Assembly (NCBI GenBank): GCA_947378695.1
Contig: CANCKZ010000038.1
Span: forward strand, 1-6,782
Direction: 5' to 3'
DNA length: 6,782 bases
Origin: Rickettsiales bacterium
GTDB lineage: Bacteria > Pseudomonadota > Alphaproteobacteria > Rickettsiales > Deianiraeaceae
Part shown: positions 1-6,124 of the stretch, in pieces
How positions within the stretch are numbered: the stretch's first letter is position 1
Layout of the letters: each line of letters starts with the position of its first letter
Made by a program: the position numbers and the translations under genes
Notes under the pieces: model-generated
Seen by the model: only the letters and a program-made list of their open reading frames with translations
Databases searched by the model: none
What the model was told of the DNA's origin: nothing

Positions 1-360
1 CACCCGCCACACACCTTCCTTCCAAAACCCCACGCTTTTTTCGCAAAACCAAACTCAAAAACACCCCCTCACCACCGCTAAAACCGAACGCCACAAACCT
101 TTCTTCCAAAATTTACCCTTCGGGGCGGGTGCGAAATTTCCGGCGGATACTCCTTCGTTTCACTGCGTCATATCCCACAGAAACTTCGCCTTCTGCCCCA
201 ACAAAACCGCTTCCACATTTTCGCTTGCTATATTATATATAACAAACTTTTTTTCCATCACTTTCAACACCATCAAAAAACCAGATTTTTTAACCGCAAA
301 AGTCCTCAATCCCCACTTTTTTTATTTTTTTTCTGCCCAAAAAGTTTGCAAAAAACCCGT

Positions 361-386
361 TTTTGTTATAGCACACTATAACAAAA
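361..386. repeat. 11-bp perfect inverted repeat, 4-nt loop
   Basis: TTTTGTTATAG at 361-371 is followed by CACA and then CTATAACAAAA at 376-386, giving an 11-bp perfect palindromic stem. Its right arm is part of the left terminal repeat of the putative miniature element. Its left arm lies mostly outside the element and equals the sequence at 476-486. In RNA, the segment 369-386 could pair either locally with 361-371 or over a distance with 476-493. Confidence 0.6.
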
Positions 387-491
387 GTGATTATCGTGAT
401 TTTCGTCAAAACAAGAAAGTCAATTCCTATAAGGGTTCTTTCGTTTTTGGAAAAAATATTTTTTTTATTTTTTATTTTTGTTATAGTGTGC
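371..491. mobile_element. Putative 121-bp MITE with TA target duplication
   Basis: The ends are perfect 16-bp terminal inverted repeats: GCACACTATAACAAAA at 371-386 and its exact reverse complement at 476-491. Each end is bordered by TA (369-370 and 492-493), so the whole matching segment is 18 bp. Duplication of a TA dinucleotide is the known insertion signature of the IS630/Tc1/mariner superfamily. The 89-bp interior is T-rich near its right end and has no room for a transposase. The element would therefore be non-autonomous and mobilised by an enzyme encoded elsewhere. Its right end lies about 80 bp before the start of the small CDS at 575. The repeat structure is directly visible; the assignment to a transposon family is inference. 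It could instead be a pair of operator sites or a long-range RNA stem. Confidence 0.5.
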
Positions 492-521
492 TAGTGCGGT
501 GATACAGTGAACAAACAACCC

Positions 522-550
522 TTGCAATGGGGCGAAAATTGTGGTATGGT
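522..550 (+). promoter_or_regulatory. Possible sigma-70 promoter for the small CDS
   Basis: TTGCAA (522-527) and TATGGT (545-550) each match the sigma-70 boxes at 4 of 6 positions and are separated by exactly 17 bases. A transcript from here would begin near 557. That would make ATG 575, not ATG 527, the usable start of the small CDS. An alternative weaker pair is TTGTTA (478-483) and GATACA (501-506), also 17 bases apart, which begins inside the right end of the miniature element. Such matches are common in AT-rich DNA. Confidence 0.25.
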
Positions 551-574
551 TGTTTATTGGTTAATGGATTTTTT

Positions 575-883
575 ATGGCAGATAATAATTTGAGTTTGCT
601 AGATAGAATGGTGGCGGAGGTAAAAAGTGGGATAGTGGGAAATCGCTATGTTGTGCGGTTGACAAAACTGCATGATTCTGTGAAGAGTGGAATGTCCTAC
701 ATATTTGATAAGATGAAGCAATTGTTTGATAAAATTGCTCAAATACCAAGCAGACTGCTATCAATTGGCAAGAAAAACGATGGCACTATCACTCAGTTAA
801 ACGAAGGCGATGCAAATGTGAAGGAAAAGGTTGATGTTCGAATGAAAGGAGAGCAATCCAAATCACAATCTATAACCCACTAA
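575..883 (+). CDS. Hypothetical protein, about 102 aa
   Basis: I do not recognise this protein. It starts MADNNLSLLDRMVAEVKSG and has no signal peptide and no clear transmembrane segment. Residues roughly 35-62 (SYIFDKMKQLFDKIAQIPSR and following) are likely amphipathic helix, with hydrophobic residues spaced at 3-4. The last 40 residues are charged, polar and probably disordered. The same frame is open from an ATG at 527, which would add 16 residues (MGRKLWYGCLLVNGFF). I prefer 575 because a promoter-like pair overlaps the extension and a GGA lies 6 bases before 575. The gene is on the same strand as dnaK, 67 bp upstream of it, but a separate heat-shock-like promoter lies in that gap, so a shared role is not implied. 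It is not GrpE or DnaJ. A spurious ORF remains possible, though a frame of this length with purine-rich coding sense is reasonable for a gene. Confidence 0.5.
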   Translation: MADNNLSLLDRMVAEVKSGIVGNRYVVRLTKLHDSVKSGMSYIFDKMKQLFDKIAQIPSRLLSIGKKNDGTITQLNEGDANVKEKVDVRMKGEQSKSQSITH

Positions 884-892
884 ATTTAATTC

Positions 893-922
893 CTTGAATT
901 TTTAAAATCGGTTCCTATATAG
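893..922 (+). promoter_or_regulatory. Probable RpoH (sigma-32) heat-shock promoter of dnaK
   Basis: CTTGAA (893-898) is followed after 15 bases by CCTATAT (914-920). This resembles the alphaproteobacterial heat-shock sigma pattern of CTTGAA and CYTATNT. The start of transcription would fall near 928, leaving a leader of about 23 bases before the dnaK ATG. The same stretch can be read as a sigma-70 promoter (TTGAAT, 16 bases, TATATA), so constitutive expression is also possible. No CIRCE/HrcA inverted repeat is present. Confidence 0.55.
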
Positions 923-950
923 CAATAGTATTAATTTTTTATCTTGAAAA

Positions 951-2843
951 ATGTCTATTGTCATAGGAATCGACCTTGGAACGACTAACTCCTGCCTTGC
1001 AATTATGGAGGGTGGCGACACAAAAGTTATTGAAAACAAAGAGGGCAAACGCACAACCCCTTCAATTGTTGCCTACACTGAATCTGGAATTGTAGTGGGA
1101 GACCCTGCCAAACGCCAAGCAGTGACGAACCCTCAAAACACAATCTTTGAAGCAAAGCGTTTGATTGGACGCAAATTTGAGGACGAAGAAGTGAAAAAAG
1201 CACTTCAACATGTGCCATACACAATATTCAAATCAAAAACTGGCGATGCTTGGATTAAAGACAAAGCTGGCAAAGAACTTGCCCCTTCACAAGTTGCAGC
1301 GGAAGTTTTGCGTTATATGAAAGATTTCGCCGAAAGTTACCTAGGGCAAAAAGTTGAAAAAGCGGTAATTACAGTGCCTGCTTACTTCAACGATTCCCAA
1401 CGCCAAGCAACAAAAGATGCTGGTAAAATCGCTGGTCTTGATGTTCTTCGCATTGTGAATGAACCAACGGCTGCGGCTTTGGCTTATGGTCTTGATAAAC
1501 AAGGCGATAGAAAAATCATCGTTTATGACCTTGGTGGTGGAACATTTGACGTATCGGTTCTTGAAATTGGCGATGGTGTTTTTGAAGTGAAAGCGACAAA
1601 TGGCGATACTTTCCTTGGTGGAGCAGATTTTGACAACATCGTTCAGCAATACATAATTGACGAGTTCAAAAAACAAAACGCAGGCATGGATATTTCAAAG
1701 GATCCACTTGCAGTTCAGCGTATAAAAGAAGCTGCTGAAAAGGCAAAAATTGAACTTTCTTCAACACAAGAAAGCGAAATTAACTTGCCATATATCACTG
1801 CTGATGCGACTGGTCCAAAACACTTACAAATGAAACTTTCCCGTGCAAAATTGGAAAGCCTTGTTGATGTTTTAATCCAAAAAACAATTGAACCTTGCAA
1901 AAAAGCACTTGCAGATTCTGGAATTAAAATTTCTGAAATTGATGAAGTTGTTCTTGTGGGTGGAATGACTCGTATGCCAAAAGTTCAAGAAGCGGTTGAA
2001 AAATTCTTCGGCAAAAAACCTCACAAAGGTGTGAACCCTGATGAAGTTGTCGCAATTGGTGCCGCTATTCAAGGTGGAGTTCTTGTTGGTACTGTTAAGG
2101 ATATTGTGCTTTTGGATGTTACACCACTAACGCTTGGAATTGAAACAATGGGCGGAGTAATGACACCATTAATCGAACGCAACACAACAATTCCAACAAA
2201 AAAATCGCAAACATTTTCAACAGCTTCCGATAACCAACCCGGCGTTGGAGTTCGTGTTTTTCAAGGTGAAAGAAAAATGTGTTCTGATAACAAAATTTTG
2301 GGCGAATTTATGCTTGACGGCATTCCGCCAGCACCTCGTGGCGTTCCGCAAATTGAAGTTACATTTGATATCGATGCCAATGGTATTGTGCATGTTTCTG
2401 CGAAGGATAAATCTTCCGGCAAAGAACAAAAAATTCAAATTCAATCGTCTGGCGGTCTTTCAAAAGATGAAGTTGAACGCATGGTTCGTGAAGCTGAGGC
2501 GAATGCTACAAAAGATGCTGAAAAAGCTGAACTTGTGCAAGCAAAAAACGAAGCAGATTCACTAATTCACAACACAGAAAAGGCAATTCGTGAAGGTGGG
2601 GAAAAAATCTCTGGCGAATTGAAATCCGAAGTTGAAGGCGAAATTTCAAAACTGAAAGGTATTATTGAAAACGAAAATTCTTCCGCTCAAGAAGTGAAAG
2701 ATGCAGTGCAAAATTTCCAAACCGTTGCAATGAAGATTGGTCAAGCTATGTATTCGCAAACAAGCGATTCTGCGGAAACTCCAAAAGATGGTGACACAGT
2801 TCACGGGGAAGCTCGTGATGTTACCGATGAGGAGAAGAAGTAA
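951..2843 (+). CDS. dnaK: Chaperone protein DnaK (Hsp70)
   Basis: DnaK is the ATP-driven cytosolic Hsp70. It binds exposed hydrophobic segments of clients and cycles with DnaJ and GrpE. The protein has 630 residues, close to the usual 635-640. The nucleotide-binding domain spans about 1-385. It carries the phosphate-1 motif [10 protein letters not shown] (6-15), a lysine at 69 matching the catalytic Lys70 of E. coli, the phosphate-2 motif [10 protein letters not shown] (193-202) with Thr198 matching Thr199, and the adenosine motif [10 protein letters not shown] (334-343). The interdomain linker is [12 protein letters not shown] (385-396). The substrate-binding beta domain runs to about 500 ([20 protein letters not shown], 458-477). 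The helical lid follows, and the charged tail ends DVTDEEKK. The single plausible start is ATG 951, with no clear Shine-Dalgarno sequence before it. A heat-shock-like promoter lies 30-58 bases upstream. No dnaJ follows, unlike in most alphaproteobacteria; the next gene, pyrD, is convergent. The C-terminal tail is less like the E. coli one, but nothing suggests loss of function. Confidence 0.99.
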   Translation: MSIVIGIDLGTTNSCLAIMEGGDTKVIENKEGKRTTPSIVAYTESGIVVGDPAKRQAVTNPQNTIFEAKRLIGRKFEDEEVKKALQHVPYTIFKSKTGDAWIKDKAGKELAPSQVAAEVLRYMKDFAESYLGQKVEKAVITVPAYFNDSQRQATKDAGKIAGLDVLRIVNEPTAAALAYGLDKQGDRKIIVYDLGGGTFDVSVLEIGDGVFEVKATNGDTFLGGADFDNIVQQYIIDEFKKQNAGMDISKDPLAVQRIKEAAEKAKIELSSTQESEINLPYITADATGPKHLQMKLSRAKLESLVDVLIQKTIEPCKKALADSGIKISEIDEVVLVGGMTRMPKVQEAVEKFFGKKPHKGVNPDEVVAIGAAIQGGVLVGTVKDIVLLDVTPLTLGIETMGGVMTPLIERNTTIPTKKSQTFSTASDNQPGVGVRVFQGERKMCSDNKILGEFMLDGIPPAPRGVPQIEVTFDIDANGIVHVSAKDKSSGKEQKIQIQSSGGLSKDEVERMVREAEANATKDAEKAELVQAKNEADSLIHNTEKAIREGGEKISGELKSEVEGEISKLKGIIENENSSAQEVKDAVQNFQTVAMKIGQAMYSQTSDSAETPKDGDTVHGEARDVTDEEKK

Positions 2844-2912
2844 TCAGAAAGCGGGATTTTTTGCGATACAACCAACACAGTTGGGGGCATCTCGGGAAAT
2901 TCCGCACACGGT

Positions 2913-2943
2913 TTGGGGTTGCCCGTAAGTTTGCAATCCCCAA
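2913..2943 (+). repeat. Bulged 10-bp stem-loop
   Basis: TTGGGGTTGC (2913-2922) pairs with GCAATCCCCAA (2933-2943), leaving one bulged T at 2937 and a 10-base loop. It is the strongest GC-containing hairpin downstream of dnaK. It is not directly followed by a T run (the next TTTTTT is at 2976-2981), so it is not a textbook terminator. It may protect the 3' end of the dnaK transcript or be part of a repeat. Confidence 0.45.
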
Positions 2944-2970
2944 TTCCACGCAAGGCTATGTGCGTGAGTG

Positions 2971-3016
2971 TGATATTTTTTGCTAAAAAGTTGAATTTGA
3001 CGCTGATATTTTTTGC
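2971..3016. repeat. 13-bp direct repeat TGATATTTTTTGC, two copies
   Basis: The 13-mer occurs identically at 2971-2983 and 3004-3016, 33 bases start to start. A shorter match, ATTTTTTGC, occurs at 2856-2864 just after dnaK. The function is unknown. The repeat may reflect local duplication in a decaying spacer. Confidence 0.6.
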
Positions 3017-3066
3017 GTTTAAACTTCAAATGCCGTGTGAAGCGATGCCTCGCACCACCACTTCAT

Positions 3067-3095
3067 AAAAATCCAAGTTCACAACGTTAGAACTT
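3067..3095 (-). terminator. Weak rho-independent terminator for pyrD
   Basis: Read on the minus strand, AAGTTC (3095-3090) and GAACTT (3080-3075) form a 6-bp stem with a 9-base loop. After a short GGA the sequence runs into TTTTT (3071-3067). It starts 24 bases beyond the pyrD stop. The stem is short and poor in GC, so termination would be inefficient. Confidence 0.3.
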
Positions 3096-3118
3096 CAACA
3101 ACTCACAAAACCTAAAAA

Positions 3119-4060
3119 TCAAAGAAAACTACCAAAAATTAGCGAAGAATAAACCTGCACCGCATTGGCACCGTTTGCAATTCTCTCGCCCGCCTGCTCA
3201 TTTGTTGCAATTCCCCCTGCTGATATCACAAATTTGTTTTGAGTGTTAATCCCTGCAAATACTTTCAAAATTTCGTGCGATTTTTCACGCAAAATTTCGC
3301 CAGAAACTCCACCAACATTGCTGTTATTAAATGGTGCGGGCAGGGCAGATTTATCAATCGTCGTATTTGTTAAAATGAACCCGTCAATGTTGTTTTTGCA
3401 CGCAATTTCGTAGATATCCCCCAAATTCGTGATATCCGGCGAAATTTTCAGCAAAAATGGAATTTTCACGCCAAGCCTTGCTTTGCATTCGTCAATTTCA
3501 CGCAGAAAATCGCTCAGAAGTTCGTTATTGTTGAGGGTATCCCGAAGGTTTGGAGTATTTGGCGATGAAATATTGATGGTTATGTAATCACAATGTGCGT
3601 GGAATTTTTCAATCAAAACAAGGTAATCCTGATTCGAACCGTCCTTGTTTCGACCAATATTCACGCCCAAAATTTCGCCGTTTTTTCGCTTATATTTCAC
3701 AACATTTTGAAGGGCGTAATCCATACCTTTATTTGGAAAACCCATTGCGTTAAGGATCGATTTTTCCTTGATAAACCTCCAAATTCGTGGTTTTGCGTTG
3801 CCAACCTGTGGGCGAGGCGTAACCGTGCCAATTTCCACAATTCCAAAACCCATTTTGAAAAGTGCGGGAATGCAGTCGGCGTTTTTATCAAGACCAGCCG
3901 CTACTCCGTAATAATTCTTTGCCATTTTCCCAAAAAAATCAGTTTGCACTTGTGGAATTTTCAGCTTTGGCATTAAAAATGGGAAATTTTTCGCCGCAAA
4001 AATGAAGCAAGAGTGCGAAAATTCTGGGGGTAAAAGGTGAAGTAGTTTAAGGCTTTTCAT
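3119..4060 (-). CDS. pyrD: Dihydroorotate dehydrogenase (quinone), class 2
   Basis: This FMN enzyme oxidises dihydroorotate to orotate in pyrimidine synthesis and passes electrons to ubiquinone at the inner face of the cytoplasmic membrane. The short N-terminal region (1-25, LLHLLPPEFSHSCFIFAAKN) corresponds to the membrane-associating helices that mark class 2. The barrel carries AAGLDKNAD (54-62), EIGTVTPRPQVGN (76-88), NAMGFPNKG (104-112) and NIGRNKD (134-140). NISSPNTPNLR (163-173) contains the class 2 catalytic serine, here Ser166. ILTNTTI (229-235) and the FMN phosphate motif SAGGIA (280-285) follow. It has 313 residues against 336 in E. coli. About 8 residues are missing at the C terminus, where it stops right after VYSSLIFGSFL, and the rest is mostly at the N terminus. 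The other two frames past the stop do not restore a family-like tail, so a frameshift is not evident. The gene is convergent with dnaK. The AHSA1-type gene 155 bp upstream is on the same strand. Confidence 0.96.
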   Translation of the reverse strand: MKSLKLLHLLPPEFSHSCFIFAAKNFPFLMPKLKIPQVQTDFFGKMAKNYYGVAAGLDKNADCIPALFKMGFGIVEIGTVTPRPQVGNAKPRIWRFIKEKSILNAMGFPNKGMDYALQNVVKYKRKNGEILGVNIGRNKDGSNQDYLVLIEKFHAHCDYITINISSPNTPNLRDTLNNNELLSDFLREIDECKARLGVKIPFLLKISPDITNLGDIYEIACKNNIDGFILTNTTIDKSALPAPFNNSNVGGVSGEILREKSHEILKVFAGINTQNKFVISAGGIATNEQAGERIANGANAVQVYSSLIFGSFL

Positions 4061-4091
4061 TGTGCGTCTTTTTAATATAATAAATGGCGAT

Positions 4092-4110
4092 AATTGTTAG
4101 TGCTAAAATT
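4092..4110. promoter_or_regulatory. Imperfect palindrome upstream of pyrD
   Basis: AATT-g-TTAG-TG-CTAA-AATT forms an 8-bp dyad with a single extra G at 4096. It lies 32-50 bases before the pyrD start codon, where an operator could sit. A TATTAT-like -10 box (minus strand, 4082-4077) lies between it and the gene, but I see no good -35 box. Short AT-rich palindromes occur easily by chance. Confidence 0.2.
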
Positions 4111-4215
4111 GTTTGAGTCCCAAGACTGTTACTCACTTTATATTAACACTTAATCGTTAAAATTAGTCGTGTAAGTTCCCCACGCATTTCAATATGTCAA
4201 GTATTTTCTCCCAAC

Positions 4216-4653
4216 TCAAACAACTGCTTCCACAAGCTTTGCAAGATATTCAAGCGATTGTTGCCAGCCCAAATAGCAATGTTCCAGAGGAATTTGGCTT
4301 GGAATATTTTCTTGCGTTATGGTTAAATCTGTTCCGCACGATACCTTTTTAAGCATCACCGTTGTTTTCATTGTTCCTGCAAGGTTTGTGTCGTCAAAAA
4401 CATCAGTATAGACAAGCTTTTCGTTTGGAATAATTTCCAAATATTCACCACCAAAAGAATGGGATTGACTTGTTGAAAAGTTTGTGAACGAAACTTTGGA
4501 TCTTCCGCCGACTGTAACATCAAGACTATGAACCGTGCAAGTGAAACCGTTTGGTGCAATCCACCTTTCAAGAGCATCACTTTCCGTAAATGCACGATAT
4601 ATTTTTTCCGGCGATGCGGTTAGAACTCGGTGTAAAGTGATTGAATTGGACAT
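4216..4653 (-). CDS. SRPBCC / AHSA1-domain protein
   Basis: This small single-domain protein of 145 residues has the Bet v1-like AHSA1 (Aha1 C-terminal) fold, a hydrophobic-cavity fold in the SRPBCC superfamily. The substrate is unknown. The N-terminal pattern HRVLTASPEKIYRAF (8-22) followed by ALERWIAP (27-34) is the typical first strand and helices of this family. FGGEYLEIIPNEKLVYTDVF (67-86) is the central hairpin, and the end YLGWQQSLEYLAKLVE (127-142) is the long C-terminal helix. I start at ATG 4653 (MSNSITLHRV) because this gives the usual family length. The frame continues to ATG 4689, and the added MQISLSVILLML does not look like part of the fold. Family members include stress-related and polyketide-like binding proteins, so no specific role can be given. 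It is divergent from leuD. It lies 155 bp before pyrD on the same strand; cotranscription is possible but unproven. Confidence 0.88.
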   Translation of the reverse strand: MSNSITLHRVLTASPEKIYRAFTESDALERWIAPNGFTCTVHSLDVTVGGRSKVSFTNFSTSQSHSFGGEYLEIIPNEKLVYTDVFDDTNLAGTMKTTVMLKKVSCGTDLTITQENIPSQIPLEHCYLGWQQSLEYLAKLVEAVV

Positions 4654-4719
4654 CAACATTAATAAAATTACACTCAAAGAAATCTGCAATGTGCGTGAAT
4701 GTCAAGAACTTTAAATGTT

Positions 4720-4749
4720 TTGAAAAAATAAAACTTGCATTTTTATGAA
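4720..4749 (+). promoter_or_regulatory. Possible sigma-70 promoter of the leuD-virB8-virB9 run
   Basis: TTGAAA (4720-4725, 5 of 6 consensus positions) and TATGAA (4744-4749, 4 of 6) are 18 bases apart. Transcription would begin near 4756, about 40 bases before leuD. No leucine-rich leader peptide or attenuator is visible in that space. No separate promoter can exist in the overlaps before virB8 and virB9, so any promoter for those genes is here, inside leuD, or inside virB8. Confidence 0.3.
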
Positions 4750-4794
4750 TAAATTTTTAATCACCGTTATAGATATTATTTTGCAATATAAATT

Positions 4795-5406
4795 ATGGAA
4801 AAATTCAAAGAAATTACCTCAAACATCGCAGTTCTTGAAATTGATAACATTGATACCGACATGATTATTCCAAAGCAATTTTTGAAGACTTTGAAAAAAT
4901 CTGGGCTTGGCACAAAACTGTTTTATGAAATGCGTTACAATGAACAAGAACAGATTATCCCAGAATTCATTTTAAACAAACAGGAATTTTCAAAGGCTCA
5001 AATTTTACTTGCCGGTTCAAATTTTGGCTGTGGTTCAAGTCGTGAACACGCACCTTGGGCAATTGTTGATTTTGGCATAAAGATTGTTATTGCAAATTCA
5101 TTTGCTGATATCTTCCACGGAAATTGCTTCAAAAATGGCATTTTGCCAATCGTCCTTGCAAAAGATGAAACCGATGCGTTGAAAAGCTATATATCCAAAG
5201 AAAAAAATTCATTTATTGTGAATCTTGAAAAGCAAACGGTTGAATCGGAAGATGGAGACTTTGTTATCAAATTTGAAATTACACCGCAACGCAAAAAAAT
5301 TCTTATCGAAGGTCTTGATGACATCGCAGAAACATTACAATACTCAAATTTGATTGATAAATTTGAAGCAGAGGATCGCAAAAACCGCCCATGGATTTAT
5401 GAATAA
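4795..5406 (+). CDS. leuD: 3-isopropylmalate dehydratase small subunit (LeuD)
   Basis: LeuD pairs with the iron-sulfur subunit LeuC to isomerise 2-isopropylmalate to 3-isopropylmalate, the second step of leucine synthesis from 2-oxoisovalerate, in the cytoplasm. The 203-residue length is typical. Diagnostic motifs are NIDTDMIIPKQFLK (18-31), GSNFGCGSSREHAPWAI (74-90), which is the swivel-domain substrate-recognition loop, and ADIFHGNCFKNGILPI (104-119). The C terminus RPWIYE is also family-like. These separate it from the longer aconitase and from homoaconitase-type small subunits, though paralogues acting on related substrates cannot be fully excluded. No leuC or leuB is adjacent; leuC must be elsewhere if the pathway works. 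The stop overlaps the virB8 start by 8 bases, so it heads a coupled operon with type IV secretion genes. No Shine-Dalgarno sequence is visible before ATG 4795. Confidence 0.95.
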   Translation: MEKFKEITSNIAVLEIDNIDTDMIIPKQFLKTLKKSGLGTKLFYEMRYNEQEQIIPEFILNKQEFSKAQILLAGSNFGCGSSREHAPWAIVDFGIKIVIANSFADIFHGNCFKNGILPIVLAKDETDALKSYISKEKNSFIVNLEKQTVESEDGDFVIKFEITPQRKKILIEGLDDIAETLQYSNLIDKFEAEDRKNRPWIYE

Positions 5407-6124
5407 AAAAAAAGGTCTCTCCGCACCAAACCCAAAGGTTTATAGTCAAGTTAAAAGCGATTGGAATAAGGATCACAACGCATTTGTAGCAATGCAACGC
5501 AACTTCTTCGTCCTGCTTTCAATCGTTTCAATGATTGGCGTGGTATTTGCAATGATAGTAATTAAATCAATGGTGGAAAAAAATGCCATCGAACCTTATG
5601 TTATTTCCGTGAATAACTCGGATAAAATGCCAATTGCAATTCCATCGCAGTCAATTAAAGAATACGCTTCGGCAAATGCACCTGTTATTGAATACTTCAT
5701 GGTGAAATATTTGAAATCACGGGAAGGTTACGACCCCGCAACATTCAAATACGAAACAACAAGCACAACACGCATAATGTCCACGCCGGAGGTCTATCAA
5801 TCGTTTCGCAAGGCGGTTATTTTAAATGAAAAGAATAATCCTGAAATGCTTTTTGGTCAAGATAGTCGCATTGATGTTGTAATTAAAAACATTGCACACA
5901 ACCCAAAAGAAAGCATGGCAAACATTCGTTTTGCAAAAAAAGTGAACTCTCTATTTGGTGAGGCAAAATCTATTGCACACTTTCAAGTTAAAATTCACTA
6001 CACCCTTGATACAAAAGAACTTACCGCAGGAGAAGTGCAAATTAACCCACTTGGTTTCAAGGTGGATTCCTACACCCTTACAGAGGAGAAAACATTTGAA
6101 ATTGATGAAGAAATTGTAGAATGA
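5399..6124 (+). CDS. virB8: Type IV secretion system protein VirB8
   Basis: VirB8 is a bitopic inner-membrane assembly factor of P-type type IV secretion systems. Its periplasmic NTF2-like domain dimerises and contacts other subunits such as VirB9 and VirB10. The protein has 241 residues. A short basic cytoplasmic stretch (1-34) is followed by one transmembrane helix (about 35-57, FFVLLSIVSMIGVVFAMIVI). The periplasmic domain is about 64-230. It carries family-like segments EYFMVKYLKSREGYD (98-112), STPEVYQSFR (128-137) and the conserved NPLGFKVDSYTLTEE (216-230). I start at ATG 5399 (MNKKKGLSAP), which overlaps the leuD end by 8 bases. The same frame has an ATG at 5354, but that would place 15 more residues inside leuD, with no ribosome site to favour it. 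Its stop overlaps virB9 as ATGA. The succession virB8-virB9 matches the conserved virB8-virB9-virB10-virB11-virD4 cluster of Rickettsiales. Confidence 0.93.
   Translation: MNKKKGLSAPNPKVYSQVKSDWNKDHNAFVAMQRNFFVLLSIVSMIGVVFAMIVIKSMVEKNAIEPYVISVNNSDKMPIAIPSQSIKEYASANAPVIEYFMVKYLKSREGYDPATFKYETTSTTRIMSTPEVYQSFRKAVILNEKNNPEMLFGQDSRIDVVIKNIAHNPKESMANIRFAKKVNSLFGEAKSIAHFQVKIHYTLDTKELTAGEVQINPLGFKVDSYTLTEEKTFEIDEEIVE

Larger units (their letters stand above)
1..526. other. Gene-poor region with extreme strand skew
   Basis: No recognisable gene lies here. The + strand of positions 1-120 is strikingly G-poor (by hand count about 52 C and 6 G), a skew stronger than in any gene of this window. One + strand frame is free of stops from position 2 to a TGA at 500-502, about 166 codons, but it has no ATG. 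Its translation is rich in T, P, Q, N and K at first and then in F, and resembles no family I know. Scarce G makes TGA and TAG rare, so the open frame can be a composition effect. Positions 317-334 and 458-479 are long T-rich tracts, as seen in spacers or weak terminators. The right part, 369-493, is occupied by a likely miniature element described separately. A decayed gene or the tail of an upstream gene cannot be excluded. Confidence 0.55.
2844..3118. other. Repeat-bearing spacer between convergent dnaK and pyrD
   Basis: No convincing gene lies in these 275 bases. Several short repeats overlap. Nested inverted pieces are GGCATC (2886-2891) with GATGCC (3044-3049), and CACACGG (2905-2911) with CCGTGTG (3033-3039). 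A small palindrome CCAACACAGTTGG sits at 2871-2883. A bulged hairpin lies at 2913-2943 and a direct repeat at 2971-3016, both listed separately. A 61-residue minus-strand frame (3029-2844) crosses the stretch, but it has no ribosome site and ends exactly at the dnaK stop, so I do not call it. The nested inverted arms suggest a decayed palindromic or mobile repeat. I see no standard rho-independent terminator directly after dnaK. Confidence 0.5.

Noticed and set aside
160..273. Minus-strand 37-residue frame beginning MVLKVMEKKF and ending FLWDMTQ
   Set aside because: Its frame continues beyond the TGA for another 38 codons, but there is no recognisable family, ribosome site or promoter, and it lies in skewed sequence. 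I could not support it as a gene.
527..574. ATG 527 as start of the small CDS before dnaK
   Set aside because: A promoter-like pair (TTGCAA, 17 bases, TATGGT) overlaps this extension and no ribosome site precedes 527. Not certain, so the longer form is mentioned in the CDS entry.
951..2843. Several antisense and off-frame ORFs of 60-111 codons inside dnaK, pyrD, leuD and virB8
   Set aside because: They lie wholly within strongly conserved genes in other frames and have no recognisable domains.
2844..3029. Minus-strand 61-residue frame abutting the dnaK stop
   Set aside because: It runs through the repeat-rich spacer, has no ribosome site and no known domain, and its cysteine- and tryptophan-containing tail looks like translated repeat.
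4061..4215. Possible tRNA or small RNA in the spacer before pyrD
   Set aside because: I found no cloverleaf arms or T-loop motif; only a short AT-rich palindrome is present.
4654..4689. Extended start of the AHSA1-type protein, giving a hydrophobic MQISLSVILLML leader
   Set aside because: It lacks the basic residues and cleavage site of a signal peptide, and the domain begins right after the internal ATG 4653.
5354..5398. Extended virB8 start at ATG 5354
   Set aside because: It would overlap leuD by 53 bases and add 15 residues before a typical VirB8 N terminus; ATG 5399 gives a normal coupled overlap.
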